Shown here: positions 64,000 through 64,000 of the stretch, one piece after another
Numbering within the stretch: position 1 is the first letter of the stretch
How the letters are laid out: each line of letters opens with the position of its first letter
Assembly: GCF_000764305.2 (NCBI RefSeq)
Contig: NW_025939125.1
Span: forward strand, 1-64,000
From: Hyalella azteca
Lineage: Eukaryota > Arthropoda > Malacostraca > Amphipoda > Hyalellidae
DNA: 64,000 nt
Direction: 5' to 3'
Notes under the pieces: generated by a model
Told to the model about the DNA's origin: nothing
Database searches by the model: none
Seen by the model: the letters and a program-made list of their open reading frames with translations, nothing else
Program-made: the position numbers and the translations under genes

Positions 64000-64000
64000 T

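Overview
The window looks like nuclear DNA of an arthropod. It has intron-rich genes, an ecdysozoan-type nuclear receptor (HR3/ROR), heavy minisatellite content, tRNA-derived SINEs, LINE tails, and many short TIR or foldback elements. A crustacean is my guess, at low confidence and from general character only. It is a draft assembly: there is one 376-base N run (18071-18446), several single-n contig joins (17357, 20670, 22588, 28143, 58818), and uncut transposase (mosaic-end) library adapters at 17893, 18590, 58780 and 59119.

Layout. 1-4080: dispersed repeats and a 973-bp TIR element. 4088-9733 (+): PRPF38B, a splicing factor, with one conserved exon missing. 9734-17200: non-coding and rich in tandem arrays. 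17214-28142 (-): hinge and ligand-binding exons of HR3. The zinc-finger exons are absent, one LBD exon falls in the gap, and the region also holds a duplicated exon that is an assembly artefact. 28697-35412 (+): a few well-framed exons of an unidentified gene, with an in-frame TGA. 35420-41550: intergenic MITEs, a foldback element and a SINE. 41552-56492 (+): complete 13-exon SYVN1/HRD1 E3 ubiquitin ligase (685 codons), with a 7.1-kb first intron full of transposons. 56500-63650: mostly non-coding with foldback elements and a 40-bp minisatellite. 63661-63999 (-): C-terminal part of an unidentified protein running off the right edge.

The most interesting signal is not a gene. In three of the four multi-exon genes (PRPF38B, HR3, unidentified plus-strand gene), tandem repeats are built from the genes' own exon-intron boundaries. 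A short piece of exon end plus the 5' splice site plus adjoining intron, or the acceptor plus exon start, has been copied 2 to 8 times into the intron. The most striking case is the HR3 hinge. There a 213-bp intron is made almost wholly of 27/30-bp copies of the upstream exon end with its GTGAGT donor, is open throughout, and is a multiple of three. Every donor copy could therefore give an in-frame protein with a different number of a 9/10-residue repeat. SYVN1 next door shows none of this.

The genes do not form a pathway. PRPF38B acts in the spliceosome, HR3 in ecdysone-driven transcription, and SYVN1 in ER-associated degradation.
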